From: Paracoccaceae bacterium
Lineage (GTDB): Bacteria; Pseudomonadota; Alphaproteobacteria; Rhodobacterales; Rhodobacteraceae
Direction: 5' to 3'
DNA: 10,237 bases
Assembly (NCBI GenBank): GCA_007134805.1
Contig: SLKB01000325.1
Coordinates: forward strand, 1-10,237
Part shown: positions 1 through 6,872 of the stretch, in pieces
Position numbering within the stretch: the stretch's first letter is position 1
Layout of the letters: every line of letters starts with the position of its first letter
Translations under genes and position numbers: made by a program
Notes under the pieces: generated by a model
The model's input: the letters and a program-made list of their open reading frames with translations, nothing else
Databases searched by the model: none
What the model was told of the DNA's origin: nothing

Positions 1-1634
1 AGCGGCGGGCAGGCCAGATACAAGTGGCCCGCATCGATCATGGGCCGCATCTGGGTGAAGAAGAAGGTCATCAGCAGTGCGGCGATATGCGCGCCATCGA
101 CATCGGCATCGGTCATGATGATGATCTTGTCATACCGCAGATCATCAAGGCGGAATTTCGACCCGAGGCCCACCCCCATCGCCTGGCACAGATCGTTGAT
201 CTCGGCGTTCTGGCCCAGCTTGTTGGACGCAGCGCCGAGCACGTTAAGGATCTTGCCCCGCAGCGGCAAAAGCGCCTGCGTGCGCCGGTCCCGGCCCATC
301 TTGGCCGAGCCGCCCGCACTGTCGCCCTCGACGATGAACAGTTCCGTGCCCGCGCGGTTGGTGGCCGAGCAATCCACAAGCTTGCCCGGAAGCCGCAGCT
401 TCTTGGTGGCGGTCTTGCGGCTCGTCTCCTTTTCCTGCCGACGGCGCAGGCGTTCCTCGGCGCGCAGCACGAGGAAGTCGAGGATCGCGCCCGCGGCCTT
501 GGGGTCGGCGGCGAGCCAGTTGTCGAAATGGTCGCGCACCGCGCCTTCAACCATGCGCGCGGCCTCGGTCGTGGCCAGCCGGTCCTTGGTCTGGCCCACG
601 AATTCGGGCTCCCGGATGAAGCAGGACACGAGCGCGCAGCCGCCCGCGGCCATATCCTCGCGCGTGATCTGGGCCGCTTTCTTGTTGGAGGCCAACTCAC
701 CATAGGCGCGAATGCCCTTGAGCACAGCCGCCCAGAAGCCCGCCTCATGCGTGCCACCTTCGGGCGTGGGGACGGTGTTGCAGTAGCTCTGCACGAAACC
801 GTCGCGCGCGGGCGTCCAGTTGATCGCCCATTCGACCGAGCCGGGCTGGGCGAATTTCTCCTGAAAGCTGACCTTGCCCGCGAAGGGCCGGTCGGCATAG
901 GTCACCGAGCCGTTGAGTTGCTCGCCCAGGTAATCGGCCAGCCCACCGGGAAAGTGAAAACTCGCCTCTCGCGGTGTTTCGCCATCATCGACGGCCGATT
1001 TCCAGCGGATCTCGACGCCCGAGAAGAGGTAGGCCTTGGACCGGACCATTTTCAACAGCCGCGCGGGCTTGAGCTTCAGCGCGCCGAAGATCTCGGGATC
1101 GGGGTGAAAGGTGACCGAGGTGCCGCGCCGGTTGGGCGCAGGGCCGATCTTGGCGACCGGGCCTTGAGGAATGCCGCGCGAAAACTCCTGCGCGTAAAGT
1201 TCCCGGTTGCGCGCGACCTCGACCCGCAGATGATCCGAAAGCGCATTGACGACCGAGGCGCCCACCCCGTGCAGACCGCCCGAGGTCTGATAGGCCTTGC
1301 CCGAGAACTTGCCGCCCGCATGCAGCGTGCACAGGATCACCTCGAGTGCGGATTTATCGGGGAACTTGGGATGCGGATCGATCGGGATGCCACGGCCGTT
1401 GTCGCGGATCGTGATGGAGTGGTCGGAATGAAGCTCAACCTCGATGCGGGTAGCGTGGCCCGCCACGGCCTCGTCCATGGAGTTGTCCAGGACTTCGGCA
1501 ACAAGGTGGTGCAGCGCACGCTCATCCGTGCCGCCGATATACATGCCGGGACGCTTGCGCACAGGCTCCAGGCCCTCCAGGACCTCGATCGAGGAGGCAT
1601 CATAGCTCTCAGTGTTCTGCAACAGGTCGGACAT
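1..1634 (-). CDS. parE: DNA topoisomerase IV subunit B (partial, C-terminus off the left edge)
   Basis: ATPase subunit of topoisomerase IV, which with ParC decatenates daughter chromosomes and relaxes supercoils. The frame is open from ATG at 1634 to the left edge, giving 544 codons. The GHKL ATPase domain is intact: E47 and N51 in the D-N-S-M-D-E-A segment, D78 in DNGRGIP (78-84) and the ATP-lid motif GGLHGVG (119-125). The transducer lysine is K350 in GQTK. The TOPRIM domain has E436 in EGDSAGGS and the metal-binding D509-A-D-V-D513. ParE is preferred over GyrB because of the AYQTSGGLHGVG context and the end of the visible frame, which reads LACPPL as in alphaproteobacterial ParE. The missing part is the end of the TOPRIM/C-terminal region. 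Only a weak Shine-Dalgarno precedes the start. It diverges from the ParB-like gene at 1812. No frameshift was seen. The family assignment is firm; ParE versus GyrB is very likely but rests on recognition. Confidence 0.95.
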   Translation of the reverse strand, partial: MSDLLQNTESYDASSIEVLEGLEPVRKRPGMYIGGTDERALHHLVAEVLDNSMDEAVAGHATRIEVELHSDHSITIRDNGRGIPIDPHPKFPDKSALEVILCTLHAGGKFSGKAYQTSGGLHGVGASVVNALSDHLRVEVARNRELYAQEFSRGIPQGPVAKIGPAPNRRGTSVTFHPDPEIFGALKLKPARLLKMVRSKAYLFSGVEIRWKSAVDDGETPREASFHFPGGLADYLGEQLNGSVTYADRPFAGKVSFQEKFAQPGSVEWAINWTPARDGFVQSYCNTVPTPEGGTHEAGFWAAVLKGIRAYGELASNKKAAQITREDMAAGGCALVSCFIREPEFVGQTKDRLATTEAARMVEGAVRDHFDNWLAADPKAAGAILDFLVLRAEERLRRRQEKETSRKTATKKLRLPGKLVDCSATNRAGTELFIVEGDSAGGSAKMGRDRRTQALLPLRGKILNVLGAASNKLGQNAEINDLCQAMGVGLGSKFRLDDLRYDKIIIMTDADVDGAHIAALLMTFFFTQMRPMIDAGHLYLACPP

Positions 1635-1716
1635 GGGCTGCTCGATTCTTCTTGGGGTGTCTCCACAACCAATAGACCACCGCAACGCAAGGGGCGCAAG
1701 GTTTGGGGGATGCGGC

Positions 1717-1745
1717 TGTTTATCTTGCTCTATGAAGGGAACCAA
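1717..1745 (-). promoter_or_regulatory. Candidate parE promoter
   Basis: On the minus strand TTGGTT (1745-1740), a 17-nt spacer and TAAACA (1722-1717) form a sigma70-like element about 85 nt upstream of the parE ATG. The match is moderate. It lies in the 177-nt divergent region shared with the ParB-like gene. On the plus strand a weaker TTGCTC/TATAGG pair overlaps the same bases, so the two promoters might compete. Inferred from motif matching only. Confidence 0.3.
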
Positions 1746-1797
1746 TATAGGAGTGCGGCCTCAACCTGAACCTAACTCCAAACAATCCTTTTCTACC

Positions 1798-1802
1798 GGA
1801 GG
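1798..1802 (+). promoter_or_regulatory. Ribosome binding site that sets the start of the ParB-like gene
   Basis: GGAGG at 1798-1802 (within GGAGGGAG to 1805) is a strong Shine-Dalgarno. The reading frame offers three TTG codons at 1806, 1812 and 1815 and no ATG nearby. Spacing to them is 3, 9 and 12 nt, so 1812 is the best fit. Confidence 0.6.
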
Positions 1803-1811
1803 GAGTTGTCC

Positions 1812-2477
1812 TTGTTGCCGTATCTGGGCCAACGCTTGCGTTTGCAATGGTATCGCATTGCGCATCCAGAGGCAGTGGTTCAGGGTAATCCTTTTCGTCA
1901 GATCTGGGTAGACGCCGCGACCATCACACAGGGCCTGCCGCGCAACTCCTTGCAGCAAGGCAATCATCTCGCACCCTTGCGCTATGGTATGTTCTGCAAG
2001 AAGCGCGCGATCGGTATGGTCGAGGGGGGCGATTGGGATCAGCGGACGCGCCCTTACATTCCGCAGACGAGGCTTCTTTTCCAGGCACTCTCTGGTCGGT
2101 GGCATCGCGAGACGTCATGGGAGGAAACCGAGTTCTACAGATCGGTGATGGAACGTGTCGAGGCTGGCACCGAAGCCTGGAACGGATGTCGCCAACCCGC
2201 AGATATCCTGAAGCGCTGCAGACGTGCCGACAATTTGATCGAACGCGTAAGACGCGAAGGTTTCCGCATCACCGGAATACCAGTGGTGGTCTGCATCGGA
2301 TCTGATGGCAGTCTGATCAAGCTGGGCAACGGGCAGCACCGCATCATGCTGGGCATCATCACGGGCCAGAGAATCCCCGTGCTTCCGGTCGTTCGGCACA
2401 GGTCGTGGGAAGCGCGCAGGTCCAACCGGTCAGAGCAGCGGGCCGATCTCGCGGGGCATCCTGACCTCCTGACGTAG
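1812..2477 (+). CDS. ParB-like (GxHR-type) protein of unknown function
   Basis: 221 residues from a TTG start chosen by the GGAGG at 1798-1802; TTG at 1806 would add two residues. The C-terminal part reads like the ParB/sulfiredoxin-type nuclease-like fold: an alternating hydrophobic strand with IGSDG (162-166), then GNGQHRI (172-178), a helix, IPV and RHRSW (195-199). The rest has motifs I associate with a family of unknown-function proteins: GGDWD (72-76), WEETEFYR (103-110), NGC (124-126) and RC (135-136) followed by a helix ending in REGF. Relatives are often found near surface-polysaccharide genes, but none is present here. There is no signal peptide or membrane segment. The gene uses many A/T third positions (TTG, CAA, TAT, CAT, GGT), unlike parE and ilvI on either side, which suggests a different origin. 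It stands alone, so no function can be inferred from operon context. The coding call is firm; the fold is an inference from motifs. Confidence 0.82.
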   Translation: MLPYLGQRLRLQWYRIAHPEAVVQGNPFRQIWVDAATITQGLPRNSLQQGNHLAPLRYGMFCKKRAIGMVEGGDWDQRTRPYIPQTRLLFQALSGRWHRETSWEETEFYRSVMERVEAGTEAWNGCRQPADILKRCRRADNLIERVRREGFRITGIPVVVCIGSDGSLIKLGNGQHRIMLGIITGQRIPVLPVVRHRSWEARRSNRSEQRADLAGHPDLLT

Positions 2478-2630
2478 AACAAGTGCACACGCGCGCGGCG
2501 ATGACTGACAGTGCCATGTCTGTTGCGACATCGCGGTGCAGGATGCGCAGTCCTTCGCACAGGATGGATTGTGACTGCGAAACAAATGCAAAGAAACCGC
2601 GCTCGCCGCGCAACGCCGCTTTTTTTCGCA
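2478..2630 (+). other. Gene-free stretch with possible RNA structure
   Basis: No credible gene was found on either strand; the short frames here have no ribosome binding site and unlikely compositions. Inverted repeats are present: GCGCGGCG at 2493-2500 matches CGCCGCGC at 2604-2611, enclosing CGCAGTC (2546-2552) against GACTGCG (2573-2579) and a small ACAG/CTGT stem (2508-2511 with 2520-2523). A run of seven T follows at 2620-2626. This could be the 3' end or terminator of the ParB-like transcript, or a small RNA. The long-range stem is in simple GC-rich sequence and may be chance. Confidence 0.3.
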
Positions 2631-2659
2631 TTGACGCCAGCCGTTCGCAGGCTTACTTT
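2631..2659 (+). promoter_or_regulatory. sigma70-type promoter of the ilv leader and ilvI-ilvH
   Basis: TTGACG (2631-2636), a 17-nt spacer and TACTTT (2654-2659) give a good housekeeping promoter with optimal spacing. Transcription would begin near 2666, about 20 nt before the leader-peptide ATG, which is the geometry expected for an attenuated biosynthetic operon. The motif is read directly; the start site is an inference. Confidence 0.7.
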
Positions 2660-2685
2660 CCCCTCGAAAGAAGCGGTGGGTAACA

Positions 2686-2736
2686 ATGCAATCAGATCTC
2701 GTAATCGTAGTAGAGAGGACGCGCATGGGCCGGTAA
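2686..2736 (+). CDS. ilv operon leader peptide (16 residues)
   Basis: The frame reads MQSDLVIVVERTRMGR and then TAA. Codons 5-9 are Leu-Val-Ile-Val-Val, exactly the branched-chain amino acids made by the downstream pathway, and all three Val codons are GTA, which this GC-rich genome seldom uses (GTC and GTG dominate in ilvI). A GGTGGG sequence (2675-2680) lies 5 nt upstream as a possible ribosome binding site. The frame sits between a good promoter and a rho-independent terminator. Its presumed role is as a sensor: a ribosome stalled at codons 5-9 when charged Leu, Val or Ile tRNA is scarce would change the folding of the leader RNA. The peptide itself probably has no function. Confidence 0.8.
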   Translation: MQSDLVIVVERTRMGR

Positions 2737-2765
2737 CGGTTGTCCCAGCAAAGGATCCCATGCGC
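2721..2765 (+). promoter_or_regulatory. Candidate antiterminator stem of the ilv attenuator
   Basis: GCGCATGGG at 2721-2729, inside the last codons of the leader peptide, is perfectly complementary to CCCATGCGC at 2757-2765. G2717-G2718 could extend the pairing to C2767-C2768 across a small internal loop, invading the 5' arm of the terminator. A ribosome finishing the leader peptide would cover 2721-2729 and leave the terminator free, while one stalled at the early Val/Ile codons would leave this stem able to form. The complementarity is seen; the switch is inferred. A weak alternative hairpin joins 2727-2732 with 2737-2746. Confidence 0.6.
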
Positions 2766-2790
2766 CCCCGAAGATGACGGGGGCTTTTTT
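2764..2790 (+). terminator. Rho-independent attenuator ahead of ilvI
   Basis: GCCCCCG (2764-2770) and CGGGGGC (2778-2784) form a 7-bp stem around a 7-nt loop, followed at once by six T (2785-2790). It lies 56 nt upstream of the ilvI start and downstream of a branched-chain leader peptide, so it is best read as the attenuator of the operon rather than the end of an upstream gene. Confidence 0.85.
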
Positions 2791-2845
2791 GTTGCCGAAT
2801 GCCGCGCTAATGCAGTCTGTGGATGTTGCTGAAATGGAGCATGGA

Positions 2846-4600
2846 ATGACACGTCAGATGACCGGAGCCCGAATGGTGGTGCAGGCCCTCAGGGATCAGG
2901 GCGTCGAGGTCGTATTCGGCTATCCGGGGGGCGCGGTGCTCCCGATCTATGACGAGATCTTCCAGCAAAACGACATCCGCCACATCCTCGTGCGGCACGA
3001 ACAGGGTGCGATCCACGCGGCTGAGGGCTATGCACGCTCGACCGGCAAGCCCGGGGTCGTTCTGGTCACCTCGGGCCCGGGGGCGACAAATGTCGTGACC
3101 GGCATCGTCGATGCGCTGATGGATTCGATCCCGATCGTCGTGCTCTCGGGTCAGGTGCCGACCTTCATGATCGGCTCTGACGCGTTCCAGGAAGGGGACA
3201 CGGTCGGCATCACGCGCTCCTGCACCAAGATGAACTGGCTGGTCAAGGAAACCGACAAGCTCGCCGAGACGATCCACCAGGCCTTCCACGTCGCGACCGC
3301 GGGGCGGCCGGGGCCGGTGCTCGTCGATATTCCAAAGGACGTGCAATTCGCGGAAGGGCGCTATTGCGAAAAACCGAAGGCGCCAACCGAGCATTACCGC
3401 CCGCGCGTCAAGGGCGATATAGCCGAGATCACCCGGCTTGTAGACCTCATCGAAAGCGCAGAGCGGCCGGTCTTCTACACAGGCGGTGGCGTGATCAATT
3501 CCGGCCCGGGGGCGAGCCAGCTCTTGCGTGAATTGGTGGATGCGACCGGGTTTCCGATCACCTCGACGCTGATGGGGCTCGGCGCGTATCCGGCATCGGG
3601 CAAATCCTGGCTGGGAATGCTGGGCATGCATGGCACCTATGAGGCGAACTGGGCCATGCATGATTGCGACCTGATGATCAATATCGGCGCGCGATTCGAC
3701 GACCGGATCACCGGGCGGATCAATGCTTTCAGCCCGGAGTCGAAAAAGGCGCATATCGATATCGACCCGTCCTCGATCAACAAGGTGATCCGCACTGATG
3801 TTCCGATCATCGGCGATGTCGCGCATGTGCTCGAAGACCTGCTCAAGATCTGGAAATCGCGCGGCCGCAAGGTCAACCGCGAGGCGGTCAACAAATGGTG
3901 GAAGCAGATCGAGGAATGGCGCGCTGTCGATTGCCTAGCCTACAAACCCTCGCAAGGCAGCATCCGGCCGCAACATGCCATGGTCCGGCTCGAGGCGCTG
4001 ACCAAGGGGATGGATCGCTACATCACCACCGAAGTGGGCCAGCACCAGATGTGGGCGGCGCAGTATCTTGGTTTCGAAGATCCCAATCGCTGGATGACCA
4101 GCGGCGGACTCGGGACCATGGGGTACGGTCTGCCGGCCTCGGTCGGCGTGCAGATCGCGCATCCGGACGCGCTGGTGATCAATGTCGCGGGTGAAGCGTC
4201 ATGGCTCATGAACATGCAGGAAATGGGTACTGCGATCCAGTATCGCGCGCCGGTCAAGCAGTTCATCATGAACAATGAGCGCCTCGGCATGGTGCGCCAG
4301 TGGCAGGAATTGCTGCATGGCGAGCGCTACTCGCATAGCTGGTCCGAAGCGCTGCCAGATTTCGTGAAACTCGCCGAGGCCTTCGGCTGCAAGGGCATCC
4401 GCTGCGACAATGAGGCCGATCTCGATGATGCGATCCGCGAGATGCTGGCCTATGACGGGCCGGTGATCTTCGATTGCCTCGTGGAGAAACATGAGAACTG
4501 CTTCCCGATGATCCCGTCGGGCAATGCGCATAACGACATGATCCTCGGCGAGGCGGAAACCCAGGGCGTGATCGGCAAAGCTGGCGCGGTGCTGGTGTGA
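2846..4600 (+). CDS. ilvI: Acetohydroxyacid synthase large (catalytic) subunit
   Basis: ThDP- and FAD-dependent enzyme that condenses two pyruvates to acetolactate, or pyruvate with 2-ketobutyrate, the first common step of valine, leucine and isoleucine synthesis. 584 residues, normal for the family. The start is ATG 2846, 6 nt after GGAG (2836-2839); in-frame codons further upstream fall in the attenuator. The N-terminal ThDP domain has FGYPGGAVLPIYDE (24-37) and the catalytic glutamate E52 in HEQGA. The middle domain has GGG at 213-215 and ARFDDR (282-287). The C-terminal ThDP domain has QHQMW (399-403) and NNERLGMVRQWQ (476-487). Odd point: the metal-binding motif, usually Gly-Asp-Gly/Ala, reads Gly-Glu-Ala (449-451), with Glu in place of the Asp that coordinates Mg2+. 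The residues where herbicide resistance arises in plants (Pro of GQVP, Trp486) are the sensitive types. Co-transcribed with ilvH; probably controlled by the attenuator. Confidence 0.96.
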   Translation: MTRQMTGARMVVQALRDQGVEVVFGYPGGAVLPIYDEIFQQNDIRHILVRHEQGAIHAAEGYARSTGKPGVVLVTSGPGATNVVTGIVDALMDSIPIVVLSGQVPTFMIGSDAFQEGDTVGITRSCTKMNWLVKETDKLAETIHQAFHVATAGRPGPVLVDIPKDVQFAEGRYCEKPKAPTEHYRPRVKGDIAEITRLVDLIESAERPVFYTGGGVINSGPGASQLLRELVDATGFPITSTLMGLGAYPASGKSWLGMLGMHGTYEANWAMHDCDLMINIGARFDDRITGRINAFSPESKKAHIDIDPSSINKVIRTDVPIIGDVAHVLEDLLKIWKSRGRKVNREAVNKWWKQIEEWRAVDCLAYKPSQGSIRPQHAMVRLEALTKGMDRYITTEVGQHQMWAAQYLGFEDPNRWMTSGGLGTMGYGLPASVGVQIAHPDALVINVAGEASWLMNMQEMGTAIQYRAPVKQFIMNNERLGMVRQWQELLHGERYSHSWSEALPDFVKLAEAFGCKGIRCDNEADLDDAIREMLAYDGPVIFDCLVEKHENCFPMIPSGNAHNDMILGEAETQGVIGKAGAVLV

Positions 4601-4789
4601 TGCGCAAGACGGGCGCAGCGCCTGAGGGTCCTACCGCTGTGGCGGCAGGGACGTTCAACGCCAGAGCTGCGGGGATATCGGCAGCTTGCCATGTCGGGGT
4701 GCGCCACACTCCCTCGGCCCTGATATCGCCTGGTCCGACGCACGTTCAGGGCCGACTTCGTGAAACGCCGCAGTGTAGGGTCTCTTGAA
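4601..4789 (+). other. Structured spacer between ilvI and ilvH, spanned by a 62-codon open frame
   Basis: Three inverted repeats occur in 189 nt: GTCC/GGAC around CCGC/GCGG (4628-4652), AGCTGC/GCAGCT (4665-4686), and the perfect 10-bp pair TCGGCCCTGA (4714-4723) with TCAGGGCCGA (4746-4755). None has a T-run, so none is a standard terminator. An open frame starts at ATG 4600, overlapping the ilvI stop as TGATG, and ends with TGA at 4786-4788, one base before the ilvH ATG. Its 62 codons include ATA twice and AGA and show weak third-position bias, and the product resembles no family I know. It could be a translated coupler, a structured RNA spacer, or the remains of something deleted. Confidence 0.4.
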
Positions 4790-5350
4790 ATGTCCCCCCT
4801 GAAAATTCAGAAAGGTTCGTCCAAGCATTCGGCCTATGACCTGCGCGACCCGAATGCCGAGGTGATCGAGAGCCACACGCTTGCAGTGATCGTCGATAAC
4901 GAATCCGGCGTGCTGGCACGCGTGATCGGCCTCTTTTCCGCGCGCGGATACAATATCGACAGTCTGACCGTGGCCGAGGTCGACCACCAGGGCCACCGCT
5001 CGAGGATCACCATCGTGACCTCTGGCACACCGCAGGTCATCGGCCAGATCCGCGCGCAGCTGGAGCGGATGTATTCCGTCCATGAAGTGCATGACCTCAC
5101 GGTCGAGGGGCCATCGGTTCAGCGCGAACTCGCGCTCTTCAAGGTGCATGGGAAGGGCGAGCCGCGCATCGAAGCGCTGCGCCTTGCCGAGATCTTCCGC
5201 GCGAATGTGGTCGATTCCACGCTCGAAAGTTTTGTCTTCGAGATGACCGGGACGCCAGACAAGGTCGACGCCTTTGCCGAATTGATGCGCCCGCTGGGGC
5301 TGATCGAAGTGGCGCGCACCGGGGTCGCGGCAATTGCCCGAGGCGCGTGA
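4790..5350 (+). CDS. ilvH: Acetohydroxyacid synthase small (regulatory) subunit
   Basis: Regulatory partner of IlvI; it activates the catalytic subunit and confers feedback inhibition by valine. 186 residues. The start ATG 4790 is chosen because the protein then begins MSPLKIQKGSS as in alphaproteobacterial IlvH; AGGG (4777-4780) lies 9 nt upstream. A GTG at 4760 would add ten residues that do not look conserved. The N-terminal ACT domain runs from about 29 to 105, with N37 and G40 in DNESGVLARVIGLFSARGYN and N55, matching N11, G14 and N29 of E. coli IlvH, which bind valine. This suggests valine sensitivity is kept. The C-terminal small-subunit domain follows (about 110-182), with GPSVQRELALFKV and ANVVDSTLESFVFE. 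The extra 26 or so N-terminal residues relative to E. coli are usual in alphaproteobacteria. Same transcript as ilvI, ending at the terminator at 5377. Confidence 0.95.
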   Translation: MSPLKIQKGSSKHSAYDLRDPNAEVIESHTLAVIVDNESGVLARVIGLFSARGYNIDSLTVAEVDHQGHRSRITIVTSGTPQVIGQIRAQLERMYSVHEVHDLTVEGPSVQRELALFKVHGKGEPRIEALRLAEIFRANVVDSTLESFVFEMTGTPDKVDAFAELMRPLGLIEVARTGVAAIARGA

Positions 5351-5376
5351 TCCGACCGGATCTACTGGAATGCGAA

Positions 5377-5406
5377 GGGCGGCCTCACTGGTGAGGCCGC
5401 CCTTTT
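5377..5406 (+). terminator. Hairpin terminator of ilvI-ilvH, possibly bidirectional
   Basis: GGGCGGCCTCAC (5377-5388) and GTGAGGCCGCCC (5391-5402) are perfect inverted arms separated by two bases, so the folded hairpin has about 11 bp and a 4-nt loop, followed by TTTT (5403-5406). It lies 26 nt after the ilvH stop and 23 nt beyond the tig stop on the other strand. The minus-strand side has only TT after the stem, so it may stop tig transcripts less efficiently. Confidence 0.85.
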
Positions 5407-5425
5407 CCGTGCACCAGAGCGCGTG

Positions 5426-6760
5426 TCAGGCGTCGTCTTCGAGCGCCTCGACAGATTTCTGAAGCGCGTCCTTGTCGACTTCCTTCTCGGTCAAGCTGAC
5501 ACTTTCAAGTAGATGATCGACGACCTTGTCCTCGAAGATCGGCGCGCGCAATTGCTGCTGCATCTGCTGGTTCTTCTGGATGAAGTCGAAAAAGGCGCGC
5601 TCCTGCCCCGGATACTGCCTCGCCTGCGCGATGACCGCCTGCGTCAGTTCCTGATCCGTGACCGTGACTTCGGCCTTCTGCCCGATATCGGCGAGCAGCA
5701 GGCCCAGCTTCACGCGACGCCGCGCAAGGCGATCGCTTTCCTCGGTTGTCTGGATGTCACCATGGCTGTGATCGTCAGGCGCAGTGTCCTTGTTCTCTTC
5801 ATGCCAGAGTTGATGCGCGATCTGCTTGCTTTCCGCTTCGACAAGGGACGGGGGCAGGTCGAAATCGACTTTCGCATCGAGCGCATCGAGCAGCCCGCGC
5901 TTGAGCACAGCGCGCGAGGCTTGGGCGTATTCCGCCTCGAGGCGCTCGGTGATCTGGCTCTTGAGCGCGTCGAGATCCTCGGCGCCGAACTGTTTGGCCA
6001 GATCATCATCGATTGCCGCCTCGGCCGGGGCTTTCACGGCCTTGATCGTGCAGTCGAAACTCGCCTCCTTGCCGGCCAGATGAGCTGCACCGTATTCGTC
6101 CGGAAAACTGACAGTGACCGTCGTCTCGGTGCCGGCCGTCACGCCCTTGAGTTGCTCCTCAAATCCGGGAATGAACTGGCCAGAGCCGAGCACAAGCGGG
6201 AAATCCTCTGCCTTGCCGCCGTCGAATGGCTCATCATCGATCTTGCCGAGGAAGTCGATCACGACCTGATCACCCTCTTCCGCAGCGCCATCCTTGTCAT
6301 TGAAGTTCTGCGCGGATTTCGCGAGGTTCTCGAGCGCTTCCTGCACGGCGGCGTCATCGGCCTTGACGACCAATTTTTCGAGCGCGATGTCACTGAAATC
6401 AGGGGCTTCGATCTCTGGCAGCGCCTCGTAATTCAGCGCGACAACGACATCATCGCCTTCTTTCCAGTCCTCATTGGTCATCTTGACTTCGGGCTGGAGC
6501 GCCGGGCGATCGCCGCTGTCCTCGAAATGCTTGTTCATCGCCCCATCGACCGCGTCCTGCATGGCCTCACCCAGAAGCCTCTGGCCGAACTGCTTCTTGA
6601 GCAGTGCCATCGGAACCTTGCCCTTGCGAAAGCCCTTCATCTCGATTTCAGGCTGCGCCTCGACGAGTTTTTCGTCGACCTTCGCATCGAGCTCGGCCGC
6701 GGTCACAGTGATGGTATAGCCGCGCTTCAGGCCTTCGTTCAGCGTCTCGGTCACTTGCAT
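5426..6760 (-). CDS. tig: Trigger factor (ribosome-bound chaperone and prolyl isomerase)
   Basis: Binds near the ribosome exit tunnel and shields nascent chains. 444 residues. Three in-frame ATGs lie at 6772, 6766 and 6760; GAGGA (6770-6766) with a 5-nt spacer and the family N-terminus MQVTETL select 6760. The N-terminal ribosome-binding domain has the signature GFRKGKVP (43-50), which docks on ribosomal protein L23. The FKBP-type isomerase domain spans about 161-245, with [10 protein letters not shown], then [17 protein letters not shown]. The rest is the helical chaperone domain, lysine- and glutamate-rich near the C-terminus. tRNA-Leu lies 112 nt upstream on the same strand, so co-transcription is possible. 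The gene converges on ilvH and shares the hairpin at 5377-5402. Confidence 0.96.
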   Translation of the reverse strand: MQVTETLNEGLKRGYTITVTAAELDAKVDEKLVEAQPEIEMKGFRKGKVPMALLKKQFGQRLLGEAMQDAVDGAMNKHFEDSGDRPALQPEVKMTNEDWKEGDDVVVALNYEALPEIEAPDFSDIALEKLVVKADDAAVQEALENLAKSAQNFNDKDGAAEEGDQVVIDFLGKIDDEPFDGGKAEDFPLVLGSGQFIPGFEEQLKGVTAGTETTVTVSFPDEYGAAHLAGKEASFDCTIKAVKAPAEAAIDDDLAKQFGAEDLDALKSQITERLEAEYAQASRAVLKRGLLDALDAKVDFDLPPSLVEAESKQIAHQLWHEENKDTAPDDHSHGDIQTTEESDRLARRRVKLGLLLADIGQKAEVTVTDQELTQAVIAQARQYPGQERAFFDFIQKNQQMQQQLRAPIFEDKVVDHLLESVSLTEKEVDKDALQKSVEALEDDA

Positions 6761-6780
6761 GGACATCCTCATATGAATGA

Positions 6781-6804
6781 CAGGCCGCTACCGGGGGCGG
6801 CCTG
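6781..6804 (-). other. Hairpin between tRNA-Leu and tig
   Basis: CAGGCCGC (6781-6788) and GCGGCCTG (6797-6804) form a perfect 8-bp stem with an 8-nt loop. On the minus strand it ends 20 nt before the tig ATG. No T-run follows, so it is either an imperfect terminator for the tRNA transcript or a structure in the tig 5' leader, close to its ribosome binding site. Confidence 0.5.
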
Positions 6805-6872
6805 GAAGTATTTGCGCCTTCCTATGATGCACAACTTGCAGGATCAAGCCCGATTCGAGACAGGATCCGGGA

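Noticed and set aside
24..1769. Long plus-strand open frame of 581 codons opposite parE
   Set aside because: It is the mirror register of parE, an effect of high GC and codon bias. It matches no family and has no ribosome binding site, while the minus strand shows every ParE motif.
1635..1811. Search for an attachment site or insertion-sequence ends flanking the ParB-like gene
   Set aside because: No terminal inverted repeats, target duplications or tRNA fragments were seen on either side.
2774..2845. Upstream extension of ilvI to a start at 2774
   Set aside because: That start lies in the loop of the attenuator hairpin; GGAG at 2836-2839 and family length support ATG 2846.
2359..2852. Overlapping minus-strand frames of 90-208 codons between the ParB-like gene and ilvI
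   Set aside because: No ribosome binding sites, atypical composition, and they run over the ParB-like gene or the promoter and leader.
3163..4300. Possible herbicide-resistance changes in IlvI
   Set aside because: The Pro of GQVP and Trp486 are the sensitive residues. The Ser in TRSCTK was first suspected, but plant enzymes have Ser there too.
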